Of a stretch of 64,000 bases of DNA, positions 27,198 to 36,267 are shown in pieces (within the stretch, counting starts at the first letter, position 1; each line of letters begins with the position of its first letter). Origin of the DNA: BRH-c25 sp012519325 (GTDB lineage Bacteria > Bacillota > Clostridia > Lutisporales > Lutisporaceae). The stretch covers positions 62,001-126,000 of the forward strand of contig JBMNHZ010000010.1 of the NCBI GenBank assembly GCA_050950645.1, in the 5' to 3' direction. The notes under the pieces are model-generated. The model made no database searches. It saw only the letters and a list, made by a program, of their open reading frames with translations, and was not told the origin of the DNA. Both the position numbers and the translations under genes were made by a program.

Positions 27198-27959
27198 ATG
27201 TTTTGTCAACATTTGCATCATTGCCCGGCCCGCACCGAGAACAACTGTTATCTTGTGCAGGAAGGTGATACACTCTATTCGATATCAAGGTTTTACAATA
27301 TTTCTATGGATAACCTGATAGAAGCCAATCCTGGCCTGGACCCCGACCATATACCTACCGGGCTGTTAATGAGCCTTCCTCTGGCGGCTCAGTCCATAGA
27401 CTGTCCCCTGGGGGCTACCACTTACACAGTGCGGAAAAACGATACCTTTTATTCTATTGCAAAAAAATTTAGAATACGTTTATCCGAATTACTCAAAGCA
27501 AACCCCGGTATTAACCCTGATGCACTGCTGATTGGCCAAACCATATGTCTGCCAATGATATCCTCAAGCTATTCCAATGAGACTTATAGGGTTAAATTCA
27601 GGTATCCCTGCCTCTGGAGCAGATTTGACAGCAAACGTTATGAGGGAATAGACGGATTCTTTCAAATATCCGCCATTTCCGATGATACAGCCCTGGAAGA
27701 GATATGTAAAAAAGAAGCGTACCATAAGCTCAAGCCTTACGGTACGCATCCGACAACAAGCAAAATTGATTTTCACAGCCGGGAAGCCTGCTTTATCATC
27801 CCTTCTCCCGACCAGCCCAAGGAGATGCGCGGCCAGTCGGCTTTAATAACTGCATATGAAAAACCGGTTGAAATTGAAGGCACAATCTGCAAATACTTTA
27901 TCCTTTGGACCGACAAGGAGCATTTGCGGGATATTGCCGACACATTGGAGTTTTTCTAG
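27198..27959 (+). CDS. Protein with two LysM domains
   Basis: 253 residues from ATG 27198, six bases after GAGGTGA (a GTG three codons upstream overlaps the ribosome site). There are two LysM modules: residues about 20-65 (CYLVQEGDTLYSISRFYNIS) and 78-123 (TYTVRKNDTFYSIAKKFRIR), each ending in the expected LPL or LPM strand, which bind peptidoglycan. The C-terminal 120 residues (RVKFRYPCLWSRFDSKRYEG onward) form an alpha/beta domain with PsbP-like character that I cannot name. There is no classical signal peptide, as often seen for spore-associated LysM proteins. It converges on the GH18 gene with overlapping stop codons. Confidence 0.85.
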   Translation: MFCQHLHHCPARTENNCYLVQEGDTLYSISRFYNISMDNLIEANPGLDPDHIPTGLLMSLPLAAQSIDCPLGATTYTVRKNDTFYSIAKKFRIRLSELLKANPGINPDALLIGQTICLPMISSSYSNETYRVKFRYPCLWSRFDSKRYEGIDGFFQISAISDDTALEEICKKEAYHKLKPYGTHPTTSKIDFHSREACFIIPSPDQPKEMRGQSALITAYEKPVEIEGTICKYFILWTDKEHLRDIADTLEFF

Positions 27960-29971
27960 ATTGTTTTTGCTATAACATCCCATATAGAAGGCTTTTCAAG
28001 GCCATACTTCCATGAAGCTATACCTGCAAGTCCGTACTTGTTCACCAATTCAGCCTTCAGCTTTATGGATTTTTCATCCTCCAGCCATATCTTGTAGGTT
28101 GAATTGCCCTTTTTATATGTTGCATAGTATTGGCCGCTTGCAGGATCCCAAATCTTTGCAGCCTTATTCTCAGCAACGGTTTTTTCGGCTTCCTCCATGG
28201 AAATTGCTTTAGAGGTTACAACAGGCTTGCTGCTTCCATTCACATACTCTTCCTTCCAAAGCCTTGTATAAAATGGTACTCCCAGTAAAAGCTTTTCATT
28301 CGGCACCTCCTCAAGTACCCTCTTCAAGCTCTGTTCAACCCATGTCAGCTGTGCGACAGATCCGCTTACGGGGCTGCCCCCCCAATGCTGGTCATAGGTC
28401 ATAAGGGCAACATAATCAACAACCTGAGATAACGCAGCCCTGTCAAAGCTTTCAGACCAATTGGAGTTCACAGCAATTATAGATACGTCAACAGACAATA
28501 CAAGGTTATTAGCCTTTGTCTGTTTGGAGAGTTCCTTCATAAATAGAGTAAATGCATTTTTATCCTTGATATACATGTTCTCAAAATCAATATTTAACCC
28601 ATCAAGTTTATACTTTTTCGCGCTGCTTATAAGGGAGTTGATAAACTTTACCCTTGCGCTTGCATTTCCAAGCATTTTGCTTGTCAACTCAGAATTAAAC
28701 TGATTTTCTACCAGAGCCCAGACCTTGTACCCGTTTTTATGGGCCCAGTTGCTGTAGCTCAGGCTCCCCCTGTCCTCCAAATCACCCTTTTCATTTGCAA
28801 GAGTGAACCATGTGGGGGAAATTACATTTAAACCATCTATTTTCTTTACATTTGACATATCGGGTGTTTCTTTCCAGATATAATGCCAGGTAAGATTTAT
28901 TTTAGATCCCGAGGCAAAATCAGCACCAAATTCCGGAATACTGTCATATACTGCCCATCTGTCTCCTATATTCTTCAAAGAGATGCTTTTACTGACCGAA
29001 TATCTGTCCCCGTTCTCAAAGGCCAACTCATAATATGCTTCAACTTCAGCAAGGTATTTGGATTTGCTTAAGACCTTAAAATTTTCATTGACCATATGCT
29101 TGCCTGACATAAGTCCCCTCGGGTACTGTATTTTTAGTTGCTCAGACCGTTTAGCATTAAGCCTGGACTCTTTTCCCACAGAAAGATGTATTGGCGAATC
29201 AAAGCCAAAATCGCCTTCACTTAGAGCTTTTAAAACACCTTTTTCATAATCTGCTGCAAAACCTGCTAAATAATCGTCCTCAGCTTCTCCCGAAGCCTCC
29301 CTGGTTCTGAGAACTCTTCCTATAACCGCTGCCGCTTGAGCTCTTGTAGCTTTTCCTTTCGGGCCAAACCTTCCGTCGGGAAGTCCCTTGATTATGCCTA
29401 ATTCCGTTACTAAATCAATACTCTCCTTATGCCTGTAGTATTGAGGTATATCGCTGAAACTGAGCTTCTCCCCGTTGACGTCGGCATTTTGTACGGCCTT
29501 TGCCGTTATAACCGCCATTTCTTCCCTGGTTATTTCTCTGTAGGGATAAAAATAATAACCGCTGAATATCGTCAGCAAACCATTCTCTTTAGCCGCAGTA
29601 ACATACTTATGGCTCCAGTGCTTGTCCGTAACATCACTGTAACTTTCTGCAAATTCATCATCCGTAGGAATTCCTATCGCTCTTACCAGCATAGCTACGA
29701 ATTCTTCCCTGGATATGGCTTTTTCGGGCAGCATTGAAGTGCTGCTGTATCCCTTCATAATATCCATATAACTCAATTTAAGCATTTCATCCTTTGCCCA
29801 GTGCTTTGCTATATCCTTGAAATTGTAAGAATTGTCTTCAAGGAACAACAGCTCCTTTTCAGCCGTTTGCTTGTCCAAAAAAGGTGCATCAGCAAAGACC
29901 GGCAAACAGACATTCGACGCAAATACTATCAACAAAAAAAATAAAAAATATCCTATGGCTCTTTTCTTCAT
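27956..29971 (-). CDS. SLH-anchored family 18 glycoside hydrolase (YaaH/spore-lysin type)
   Basis: 671 residues from ATG 29971, seven bases after GGGGAGGTG. A signal peptide (KKRAIGYFLFFLLIVFASNV) is followed by three SLH repeats (ISREEFVAMLVRAIG, ITREEMAVITAKAVQ, ATRAQAAAVIGRVL) over about residues 40-225. A linker domain resembling an NTF2-like fold (about 235-350) precedes the GH18 domain (about 365-671). The catalytic motif D-G-L-N-I-D-F-E (around residue 460) is intact and YDQHWGGSPVSG is the expected late strand. GH18 enzymes of this branch cleave N-acetylglucosaminyl bonds in spore or cell-wall glycan. The stop codon overlaps that of the LysM gene at CTAG (27956-27959). Confidence 0.9.
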   Translation of the reverse strand: MKKRAIGYFLFFLLIVFASNVCLPVFADAPFLDKQTAEKELLFLEDNSYNFKDIAKHWAKDEMLKLSYMDIMKGYSSTSMLPEKAISREEFVAMLVRAIGIPTDDEFAESYSDVTDKHWSHKYVTAAKENGLLTIFSGYYFYPYREITREEMAVITAKAVQNADVNGEKLSFSDIPQYYRHKESIDLVTELGIIKGLPDGRFGPKGKATRAQAAAVIGRVLRTREASGEAEDDYLAGFAADYEKGVLKALSEGDFGFDSPIHLSVGKESRLNAKRSEQLKIQYPRGLMSGKHMVNENFKVLSKSKYLAEVEAYYELAFENGDRYSVSKSISLKNIGDRWAVYDSIPEFGADFASGSKINLTWHYIWKETPDMSNVKKIDGLNVISPTWFTLANEKGDLEDRGSLSYSNWAHKNGYKVWALVENQFNSELTSKMLGNASARVKFINSLISSAKKYKLDGLNIDFENMYIKDKNAFTLFMKELSKQTKANNLVLSVDVSIIAVNSNWSESFDRAALSQVVDYVALMTYDQHWGGSPVSGSVAQLTWVEQSLKRVLEEVPNEKLLLGVPFYTRLWKEEYVNGSSKPVVTSKAISMEEAEKTVAENKAAKIWDPASGQYYATYKKGNSTYKIWLEDEKSIKLKAELVNKYGLAGIASWKYGLEKPSIWDVIAKTI

Positions 29972-30096
29972 TATCTCACCTCCCCATAACATTATAACAA
30001 TTATGTAAACTTAATTTGTTACAGGGATTTTTCAAATAACTTGAATATATTGGGGACGTTTCTCCATGTCTTCCGTCCCCATGTCTCACAGACTCG

Positions 30097-30633
30097 TTAC
30101 TTATTGAAATAACCGCTCTTTTTTATGGCTGCTATTATTACAAAAGCTATTGCCGCACCTGCGCCTATCTGTATGACATTACCCAATAAACTGAACAGCG
30201 GCTGCATAATATTCCATGTTATCACTGCTTCCGCAGCATAATATCCGAAAATCATCCAAATTCCTGCTGCAAGCATTCCCAGCCCGTTCTTAACCGTGCT
30301 GGTCCCCTTTGAACCACCCAGATTAGCAAGGCTGCCGGCAATCAAACCCATAACAGCCTTAATCACAAAGGTATATGGTGCCCATACCGAAAAACCTGAA
30401 AAAATATCAAACATAGTCATACCTAATGCACCGGATATAGCAGCATATTTTCTGCCGAAAACCACTGCCGTAAGAAATATCATACTGTCTCCCAGATGTA
30501 TGACTCCGCCGTTTCCGTAGGGTATATGAATAGCCCAGGCTGCCACAAAGGTCAATGCCGATAAAAGACCCGTCTGAACTAAATCTCTTATTTTTAAGCC
30601 AGCGCTGCTGTAATTTGAGTTTTTTGTTTCCAT
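30097..30633 (-). CDS. ECF transporter S component, substrate unknown
   Basis: 178 residues from ATG 30633 (METKNSNYSS), nine bases after GGGGG; a TTG at 30651 in frame is possible. There are about six membrane helices, with the S-component signature GGVIHLGDSMIFLTAVVFG and the amphipathic helix KIRDLVQTGLLSALTF. It resembles the groups annotated for HMP, pantothenate or general energy-coupling factor transporters; the substrate is not assignable. No riboswitch is visible before it, unlike folT. Confidence 0.85.
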   Translation of the reverse strand: METKNSNYSSAGLKIRDLVQTGLLSALTFVAAWAIHIPYGNGGVIHLGDSMIFLTAVVFGRKYAAISGALGMTMFDIFSGFSVWAPYTFVIKAVMGLIAGSLANLGGSKGTSTVKNGLGMLAAGIWMIFGYYAAEAVITWNIMQPLFSLLGNVIQIGAGAAIAFVIIAAIKKSGYFNK

Positions 30634-30686
30634 ATTTACCGACGCCCCCAAGAATTATGTATTGCTATTACTGTTTCTCTGATTTC

Positions 30687-30714
30687 ATTATACAGGAGCT
30701 GCCGGAGGGAACAA
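30687..30714 (-). promoter_or_regulatory. Promoter of the ECF S-component gene
   Basis: A perfect TATAAT on the minus strand (30687-30692) preceded at 16 bases by TTGTTC (30709-30714). Confidence 0.5.
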
Positions 30715-30758
30715 TACAAAATCTGATTTTTTGCACGCCCCTTAGCAAGTTTTATTCA

Positions 30759-30774
30759 ATTGTATCGATACAAT
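30759..30774. promoter_or_regulatory. 16 bp perfect palindrome, possible operator
   Basis: ATTGTATCGATACAAT is a perfect dyad lying about 45 bases upstream of the ECF gene's -35 box and just downstream of the stop of the next gene. It looks like a dimeric regulator site, but lacks a visible cognate regulator. Confidence 0.35.
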
Positions 30775-30796
30775 ATATCGGGCAGAAGTCTAGTTT

Positions 30797-31444
30797 CTAC
30801 CGTATAATTTTTTTACCTGCTTTATTGTCTTTCTTTTCTGTTATTTTTATATAATCAATATAATCGAGGCCGGCAAGGCCTAAATGTGTTGCAACCTGCT
30901 CTATGGTGTACAAAGCAACAATTTCTGTTATCTGAAGCTTTAGTACTCTTTCTTCTATGGGCGTAAGGACGGCTGAAAGCTGCTGTTTTATAGAAAGGTT
31001 AAGGCTGAATGGTTTTCCATAGGCTGTAGAAAGTCGGAAAAACAGCAGCGGGTCAATTTCCACATCGCAGAGCCAATCATTGAAAAATTTATTGAGCTCT
31101 TCGTTGATTTCATTAAAAAGTGCCTGCTTGGACAGATTATCGATTATGGCATTCTTGAAATTTTTCGTATACTTTTTTAAGGGATTTATAAACAGTGCAC
31201 ATATTATGACAGGGTAAAAATCCTTAGCTTCATGCAGAAGTCTTTTATATTCCTCGGCGCTTATTATTCTTTTTTCATTAATATATCTCATTAAAGCTTC
31301 AATATTCTCCGAAACGTAATAATTCCGGAAAACCGTCCTCAATGTGCTGATTACACCCCGCAGTACAATACTGTAAATCTCTGAAGGAGTCTTATTTTCG
31401 TCTGCAATTTTCAGCTTTCCCTTTCCATACTCGCTTTTCCTCAT
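30797..31444 (-). CDS. Protein of unknown function, helical
   Basis: 215 residues, rich in Lys and Ile, with no signal peptide and no membrane helix that I can support. Two helical halves are visible (VFRNYYVSENIEALMRYINE and LNKFFNDWLCDVEIDPLLFF), then VLTPIEERVLKLQITEIVAL, which with the following VATHLGLAGLDYIDYIKITE is faintly like a sigma-70 region 4 or helix-turn-helix segment. That could make it a DNA-binding protein, but I do not recognise the family. It is transcribed towards the ECF gene but has its own terminator-free gap of about 145 bases. Confidence 0.55.
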   Translation of the reverse strand: MRKSEYGKGKLKIADENKTPSEIYSIVLRGVISTLRTVFRNYYVSENIEALMRYINEKRIISAEEYKRLLHEAKDFYPVIICALFINPLKKYTKNFKNAIIDNLSKQALFNEINEELNKFFNDWLCDVEIDPLLFFRLSTAYGKPFSLNLSIKQQLSAVLTPIEERVLKLQITEIVALYTIEQVATHLGLAGLDYIDYIKITEKKDNKAGKKIIR

Positions 31445-31589
31445 GCCCGCACCTCCAAAAGATTTTTAAGGAAATTAAATGAACCTTTGAACCGTTTTTC
31501 CTATATATCTAATTATTTACAATTTCTTTTTATCTATTCAGCCTTTTTTATGGGGGAATTGATTAAACTGCTGAAAGTAAGTGAATATA

Positions 31590-31700
31590 AATAACAGATA
31601 CGGGGCAGGGATGCCCGGCAGCAAGGTATATCAAGGAGATACCACAAAATCAACAAGCTTATTGCGGAGCCAGTGAAAACTGAAGAATCTCCAAGATAAA
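31590..31700 (+). ncRNA. Structured 5' leader of unknown class
   Basis: Within the 329 bp gap before the next gene, several hairpins follow one another: GGGCA-GGGA-TGCCC (about 31603-31616), GGTATATC-AAG-GAGATACC (about 31624-31642), and CAGTGAAAACTG with a GAAA tetraloop (about 31672-31683). Together with the flanking GGAGAT/ATCTCC complementarity this looks like a folded regulatory leader. It does not match the c-di-GMP, cobalamin, glycine, SAM or THF consensus that I know. It may be a cis-regulatory RNA for the downstream surface protein. Confidence 0.35.
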
Positions 31701-31773
31701 AGGAACTTTTATTAATTTTTAGCAGTCAAAGGAATATAAAGCAAAGTAAAAAATCTAAGGAAGGAAGATAAAT

Positions 31774-33984
31774 ATGAAAAGAATAATATCTGTAATTATA
31801 CTGACTGCAGTGCTTATAGGCATAATGCTCTCAGGTCCGGTGTCTGCGGTTACCGCCCCGGCAGGTAATAACCTGGATCTTAAGGAAGCATTGGAGGCTG
31901 CCAAGACAGCTTTTGGCTTTGATACTGCAAATCTTGATTTCAACAGCAGTTATTCGGAAACAAAATACGGCAAAAAGCTCTGGTACCTGAACTGGAATTC
32001 AAAATCCGGAAGCGGTACAAGCATCAGTATTACAGTAGATGCGGCAACAGGTGAAATAACCAATATGTATAAATGGGATAATACAACTAGCACTTATGGC
32101 AGGATACCAAAGTATTCAAGGGAAGAAGCTTTAAAGGTTGCCGAGGCCCTGGCCAAAAGGCTTCATCCTGACAAATTCAAAGAAACCGAACTCATGGACG
32201 AATACTGGAATAATATCTATCGCTCTTATTATGGCAGCGATTCATACAACTTCAATTTCATAAGAAAAGTAAAGGGAATCGACTTTCAGGACAATATGAT
32301 ACAGATTCAGGTAGACAAAAACACTCTTGAGGTAAGAAGCTTCAATCTGGATTGGGATACAGTGATACCCATTCCCAACTCTGCCAAAGCAATCAATGCA
32401 GCCGATGCAAAGAAAATATTCGAAGAAAAACTTGGTATCGAGCTGGCATATCAAAGGATAAATTCAAACGATTCCAGAGATGCGAAGGTGATATTGGTAT
32501 ACAATCAGAAAAATTCCAACTCCCGAATTGATGCCATTACAGGGGAGGTAATGAACCAGCCTTATTATGGAATAGCGGAAAAATCAGCAATGGGCGGAGG
32601 CGATCAAAGTGCCGCTGCTTATGTACCTACCCCGGAAGAACAGAAGGTAATTGATGATTCCGGAAAATATATTAGTAAGGAAAAAGCTATAGAGCAGCTT
32701 AAAAAATATTTAAGTGTTGACAACAAATATAACATGGATAATTCAAGCCTTTACGGCGGCTATAATAATGAAAATGCGGCCTGGAGCTTCAGCTGGAGTT
32801 ATAGCGACAAGGAAAAAAACACCTACAGCTATCTATACGGAACAGTGGATGCCGTTACCGGCGAAGTCAAAAGCTTTAGCATAAGCGACAGCGAGAATGA
32901 ATACAAGGTAGGACGCGTTCAGAAGTACACAAAGGAACAATGCAGGGAAATTGCCGAAAAATTTCTGAAAGACATTCAGCCTGATAAATTTGCTACTTCT
33001 GAATACAGGGAGCAATACTATGAAATATATACGGATCCTCAGAATGTATCCAGTTACAATATTAACTATATCAGGAAAGAGAAGGGTATCTCTGTTCCCT
33101 TCAATAATATAAGCATCACCGTCAGCGCTTATACAGGTGAAGTAATCAACTTCTATATGAATTGGCAGGACATTAAATTTCCTGATACAGCAGGTATAAT
33201 TAGTCTTGAAGAAGCTTATAAGCGGCTGTATGCAAAGCATGACCTTATGCTTAAGTATATAAGGATTTACAATTATGACAGATTTAATGAAAACACAGAA
33301 ATAAAACTTGTCTACATGTTGGATAACTATTACGGAATGATTGATGCAAAGAGCGGGCAGTTTATTGACTACAGCGGAAAACCTGTCAGAGAATTCAAAG
33401 AGGTATCCTTCACAGACATAGAAGGACACAAATATGAAAAGGATATAAAGCTTCTTGTGGAATTGGGAGTTATTGATTCCACAGAAAGCAAGTTTAATCC
33501 TGACACAAAAATAACCCAAAAGGAATTTGTAAAGCTTCTTATGAAAGCAATACAGCCGGATTACTATCCTATTCCCTATGCAGCAAGTGACAGCAGCGAA
33601 TATGACAGGTACTATGAAAATGCCATAAACCAGAACATACTGTCCGGAAATGACAAAAAACCGGAAGCGCGAGTCACAAGAATGGAGGCATCCAAAATGG
33701 CGGTTAATGCTCTGGGTGCAGGTTTCGTAGCCGACTTAAGCGGTGTATTCAATCTCAATTTAAAGGATGCTGCAGATATCACTGCAGAAAACAAAGGCTA
33801 TGCTGCAATCACAGCAGCATTAGGAATCTTTGACATTGAAGACAACAGCTTCAAACCGGGGTTGGAGCTTACTAAAGCGGAAACAGCAGGAATGCTCATA
33901 AACTACCTCAAGGTGGATAAAACTCCCAAATCTTCACAGCCAACCGTAGGGACACCAACAACAATGCCGGCTGCGGAGTTATAA
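31774..33984 (+). CDS. Exported YcdB/YcdC (PepSY-like) repeat protein with SLH repeats
   Basis: 736 residues with a signal peptide (KRIISVIILTAVLIGIMLSG). There are two copies of a long unit, each with a PepSY-like pair and then DNMIQIQVDKNTLEVRSFNL or FNNISITVSAYTGEVINFYM; repeats of EEALKVAEALAKRLHPDKF and EQCREIAEKFLKDIQPDKF show the duplication (about residues 30-260 and 300-540). The C terminus has SLH-like repeats (KITQKEFVKLLMKAIQPDYY and RVTRMEASKMAVNALGAGF). YcdB/YcdC domains occur on clostridial and bacillar surface proteins and may modulate peptidase activity. GGAAGGAAG precedes the ATG. Confidence 0.82.
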   Translation: MKRIISVIILTAVLIGIMLSGPVSAVTAPAGNNLDLKEALEAAKTAFGFDTANLDFNSSYSETKYGKKLWYLNWNSKSGSGTSISITVDAATGEITNMYKWDNTTSTYGRIPKYSREEALKVAEALAKRLHPDKFKETELMDEYWNNIYRSYYGSDSYNFNFIRKVKGIDFQDNMIQIQVDKNTLEVRSFNLDWDTVIPIPNSAKAINAADAKKIFEEKLGIELAYQRINSNDSRDAKVILVYNQKNSNSRIDAITGEVMNQPYYGIAEKSAMGGGDQSAAAYVPTPEEQKVIDDSGKYISKEKAIEQLKKYLSVDNKYNMDNSSLYGGYNNENAAWSFSWSYSDKEKNTYSYLYGTVDAVTGEVKSFSISDSENEYKVGRVQKYTKEQCREIAEKFLKDIQPDKFATSEYREQYYEIYTDPQNVSSYNINYIRKEKGISVPFNNISITVSAYTGEVINFYMNWQDIKFPDTAGIISLEEAYKRLYAKHDLMLKYIRIYNYDRFNENTEIKLVYMLDNYYGMIDAKSGQFIDYSGKPVREFKEVSFTDIEGHKYEKDIKLLVELGVIDSTESKFNPDTKITQKEFVKLLMKAIQPDYYPIPYAASDSSEYDRYYENAINQNILSGNDKKPEARVTRMEASKMAVNALGAGFVADLSGVFNLNLKDAADITAENKGYAAITAALGIFDIEDNSFKPGLELTKAETAGMLINYLKVDKTPKSSQPTVGTPTTMPAAEL

Positions 33985-33987
33985 CAC

Positions 33988-34029
33988 AAGGGGCATATCT
34001 AATTCTAATAAGATTATGATATGCCCCTT
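33988..34029 (+). terminator. Terminator after the YcdB/SLH gene
   Basis: AAGGGGCATATC (33988-33999) pairs with GATATGCCCCTT (34018-34029), followed by T4. Confidence 0.8.
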
Positions 34030-34032
34030 TTC

Positions 34033-35019
34033 TTATCCAAAAAGTCTACACATTACATAATGATTAGGCTTTACTTCCTTCAGTTCTAACTCTTCCGACA
34101 AACACTCAGGCTTATAATACTTGCATCTTGGTGCAAAACGACACCCAGGCTTCGGATTTATCGGATCAGTCACTTCCCCTTTTACTACTTCTCTTTGTAT
34201 CGAGCGACTCTTAAGAGAAGGCACCGGTATGGAGGATAAAAGAATCTTGGTATACGGATGGATTGGATTCTGAAAAAGCTCTCTTGAAGGTGCTCTTTCA
34301 ACACATTGACCAATGTATAGAACAGCAATCTCATCAGATATATGTTTAACAACAGATAAATCGTGTGTAATAAACATGTAAGTCAATCCAAGACTATCCT
34401 GAAGATCCATCAGCAAATTCAGTATTTGTGCTTGTATACTTACATCAAGCGCAGATACGGGTTCATCACACACTATAAACTGTGGATTCATAGAAAGTGC
34501 TCGTGCCAGTCCTATCCGCTGCCTTCTCCCTCCGTCAAGCTCATGAGGGTAAGTATTTATAAATCTCTCTGCCAAGCCAACCGTTTCCATCATGAATAAT
34601 ACTCTTTCGTTAATTTTTCTCTTGGAATCAAAAATACAATTTACCACTAAAGGTTCAGCAATTATTTCATAAACAGTTTTTCTTGGATTAAGACTAGAAT
34701 ATGGATCTTGAAAAATCATCTGCATTTTTTGACGCATTAATCTCATTTTTTTCTTATCATAATCCAAAATGTTTTCTCCATTAAACAGTATTTTCCCATC
34801 GGTAGGAGGTATAAGTCTTAGAACGACACGCCCCAAAGTAGACTTCCCACAACCTGATTCACCAACAATCCCTAGCGTCTTTCCTCTGCTTATACTAAGG
34901 CTTATGTTGTCAACAGCATGAAGAAGTCCAAAGGGAGTTTTGAAATACTTTTTTATATCTATGATTTCAACTAATGGTCTTTCATTATCATCAGTTTTTT
35001 CATTTACTGTTTTTGGCAA
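34033..35019 (-). CDS. oppF: Oligopeptide ABC transporter ATP-binding protein OppF
   Basis: 328 residues. Walker A GESGCGKSTLGRVVL, Walker B FIVCDEPVSALDVSIQAQIL, H-loop ITHDLSVVKHI, and the C-terminal oligopeptide-type extension with the cysteine cluster CRFAPRCKYYKPEC. The signature is DGGRRQRIGLARAL, with DGGRR replacing the canonical LSGGQ, which is worth noting although the flanks are normal. It would energise peptide uptake with OppB, OppC, OppD. It is the last opp gene and is separated from oppD by a 218-base gap with a large palindrome instead of the usual overlap. Confidence 0.92.
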   Translation of the reverse strand: MPKTVNEKTDDNERPLVEIIDIKKYFKTPFGLLHAVDNISLSISRGKTLGIVGESGCGKSTLGRVVLRLIPPTDGKILFNGENILDYDKKKMRLMRQKMQMIFQDPYSSLNPRKTVYEIIAEPLVVNCIFDSKRKINERVLFMMETVGLAERFINTYPHELDGGRRQRIGLARALSMNPQFIVCDEPVSALDVSIQAQILNLLMDLQDSLGLTYMFITHDLSVVKHISDEIAVLYIGQCVERAPSRELFQNPIHPYTKILLSSIPVPSLKSRSIQREVVKGEVTDPINPKPGCRFAPRCKYYKPECLSEELELKEVKPNHYVMCRLFG

Positions 35020-35047
35020 AGTAGAATCCGAGCACTTAGGTTCCGCA

Positions 35048-35195
35048 GAATTTCCAGTTTATCATTGACAATGAGCCTCTGTGAACATGATTTGATGTCA
35101 GGGGCGATATGAATTAAAACCTTGTGACATCGCCATTATAAGGCTATCATGTTCACTTCTCATTGTAAATGATTTGCTTCGCTAAACTGGAATTC
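35048..35195. repeat. Imperfect 145 bp palindrome between oppD and oppF (MITE- or REP-like)
   Basis: Nested inverted arms match in order: TTCCAGTTTA (35052-35061) with TAAACTGGAA (35183-35192), CAATGAG (35069-35075) with CTCATTG (35159-35165), TGAACATGAT (35082-35091) with ATCATGTTCA (35146-35155), and GGCGAT (35103-35108) with ATCGCC (35129-35134). An alternative GATGTCA/TGACATC pair also exists. Short direct repeats containing TAAGTTCCG flank the right side (35197-35229). As RNA it forms a long hairpin within the opp message. Confidence 0.7.
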
Positions 35196-35237
35196 TTAAG
35201 TTCCGCAATGCTCGAAATTCTAAGTTCCGAAAACAAT

Positions 35238-36230
35238 TTACTCCACCCTCCTTCTTAATTTATGACAAACAATTGTGTGGGATCCATACTCAATTATCGG
35301 AGGAAGTTCTTCTGAACATATTTCCATAGCTTCTGGACATCTTGGGTGGAATTTGCAGCCACTGGGCAAATTTGTCGGATCAGGCATTAATCCGTCTATG
35401 GGACTCAGACGAGGAGTTTCGATTTCAAGATTTGGGATAGAGCCAAACAACCCCACTGTATACGGATGATGCTTTTCACGTCCGAAAATGTCTTCAATTG
35501 AACCACTTTCTATTATTTCTCCTGCATACATAACTGCTACCTTATCGCAGGTCTCCGCTACAATACCTAGATCATGAGTTATTAAGATCATTGACATTCC
35601 AAGCTTTTCTTTCAGCTCTTTCATCATAGACAAAACTTGCGCTTGAATTGTAACATCCAGTGCAGTTGTCGGTTCATCGGCAATAATAAGCAAGGGGTTG
35701 CAAGCAAGAGCCATTGCAATTACAACTCTCTGCTTCATACCGCCTGAAAACTGGTGTGGATATTCGTGTTTTCTGTTTTTGGGAATACCTACCAATTCCA
35801 ACATTTCATCAACCCTAGCTTTTAGCTGGTTCTTGTCTCTGTTTTGTGTGTTATGAAGTTCGAGGGCTTCTAATAATTGCCTTTCTATACTCAGAACCGG
35901 GTTGAGACTGGTCATGGGATCCTGGAAAATCATTGAGATCTTCTCACCTCTTATTTTCCTCATCATACTCTCACTAACTAAAGTAAGATCTTCCCCTTCA
36001 AATATTATATTACCCTCAGTAATTTTGCCAATATCCTGAGGCAGAAGTCTAAGGATGCTAAGTGCTGTTGTAGTCTTACCGGCACCTGTTTCTCCTACTA
36101 TTCCCAAGGTTTGTCCCTTATCTAATTCAAAACTAATTCCGTTAACCGCATATATTGTATCTAGATCAGTTTCATAAACAACTTTCAAATTACGGATTTC
36201 TAGAAGCTTGTTTTTTATTTCATTATTCAT
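35238..36230 (-). CDS. oppD: Oligopeptide ABC transporter ATP-binding protein OppD
   Basis: 330 residues. Walker A GETGAGKTTTALSIL, signature FSGGMKQRVVIAMAL, Walker B LLIIADEPTTALDVTIQAQV, H-loop ITHDLGIVAET, and a C-terminal Fe-S-like cysteine motif CKFHPRCPEAMEIC, as usual for OppD/DppD. It follows oppC by 37 bases and is co-transcribed. The reaction is ATP-driven import of di- and oligopeptides. Confidence 0.93.
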   Translation of the reverse strand: MNNEIKNKLLEIRNLKVVYETDLDTIYAVNGISFELDKGQTLGIVGETGAGKTTTALSILRLLPQDIGKITEGNIIFEGEDLTLVSESMMRKIRGEKISMIFQDPMTSLNPVLSIERQLLEALELHNTQNRDKNQLKARVDEMLELVGIPKNRKHEYPHQFSGGMKQRVVIAMALACNPLLIIADEPTTALDVTIQAQVLSMMKELKEKLGMSMILITHDLGIVAETCDKVAVMYAGEIIESGSIEDIFGREKHHPYTVGLFGSIPNLEIETPRLSPIDGLMPDPTNLPSGCKFHPRCPEAMEICSEELPPIIEYGSHTIVCHKLRRRVE

Positions 36231-36267
36231 GCCTTTTGCTCCCTTCGAATGAAAAATTATTGCTTTG

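Noticed and set aside
31590..31700. Cyclic-di-GMP or cobalamin riboswitch before the YcdB/SLH gene
   Set aside because: The invariant GGGCAAACC/GCAAAGC or B12-box patterns are missing; left as an unassigned leader.
32833..33519. 228-codon minus-strand frame opposite the YcdB/SLH gene
   Set aside because: It is antisense to a gene with signal peptide and repeats, has no ribosome site and reads as composition-driven hydrophobic sequence.
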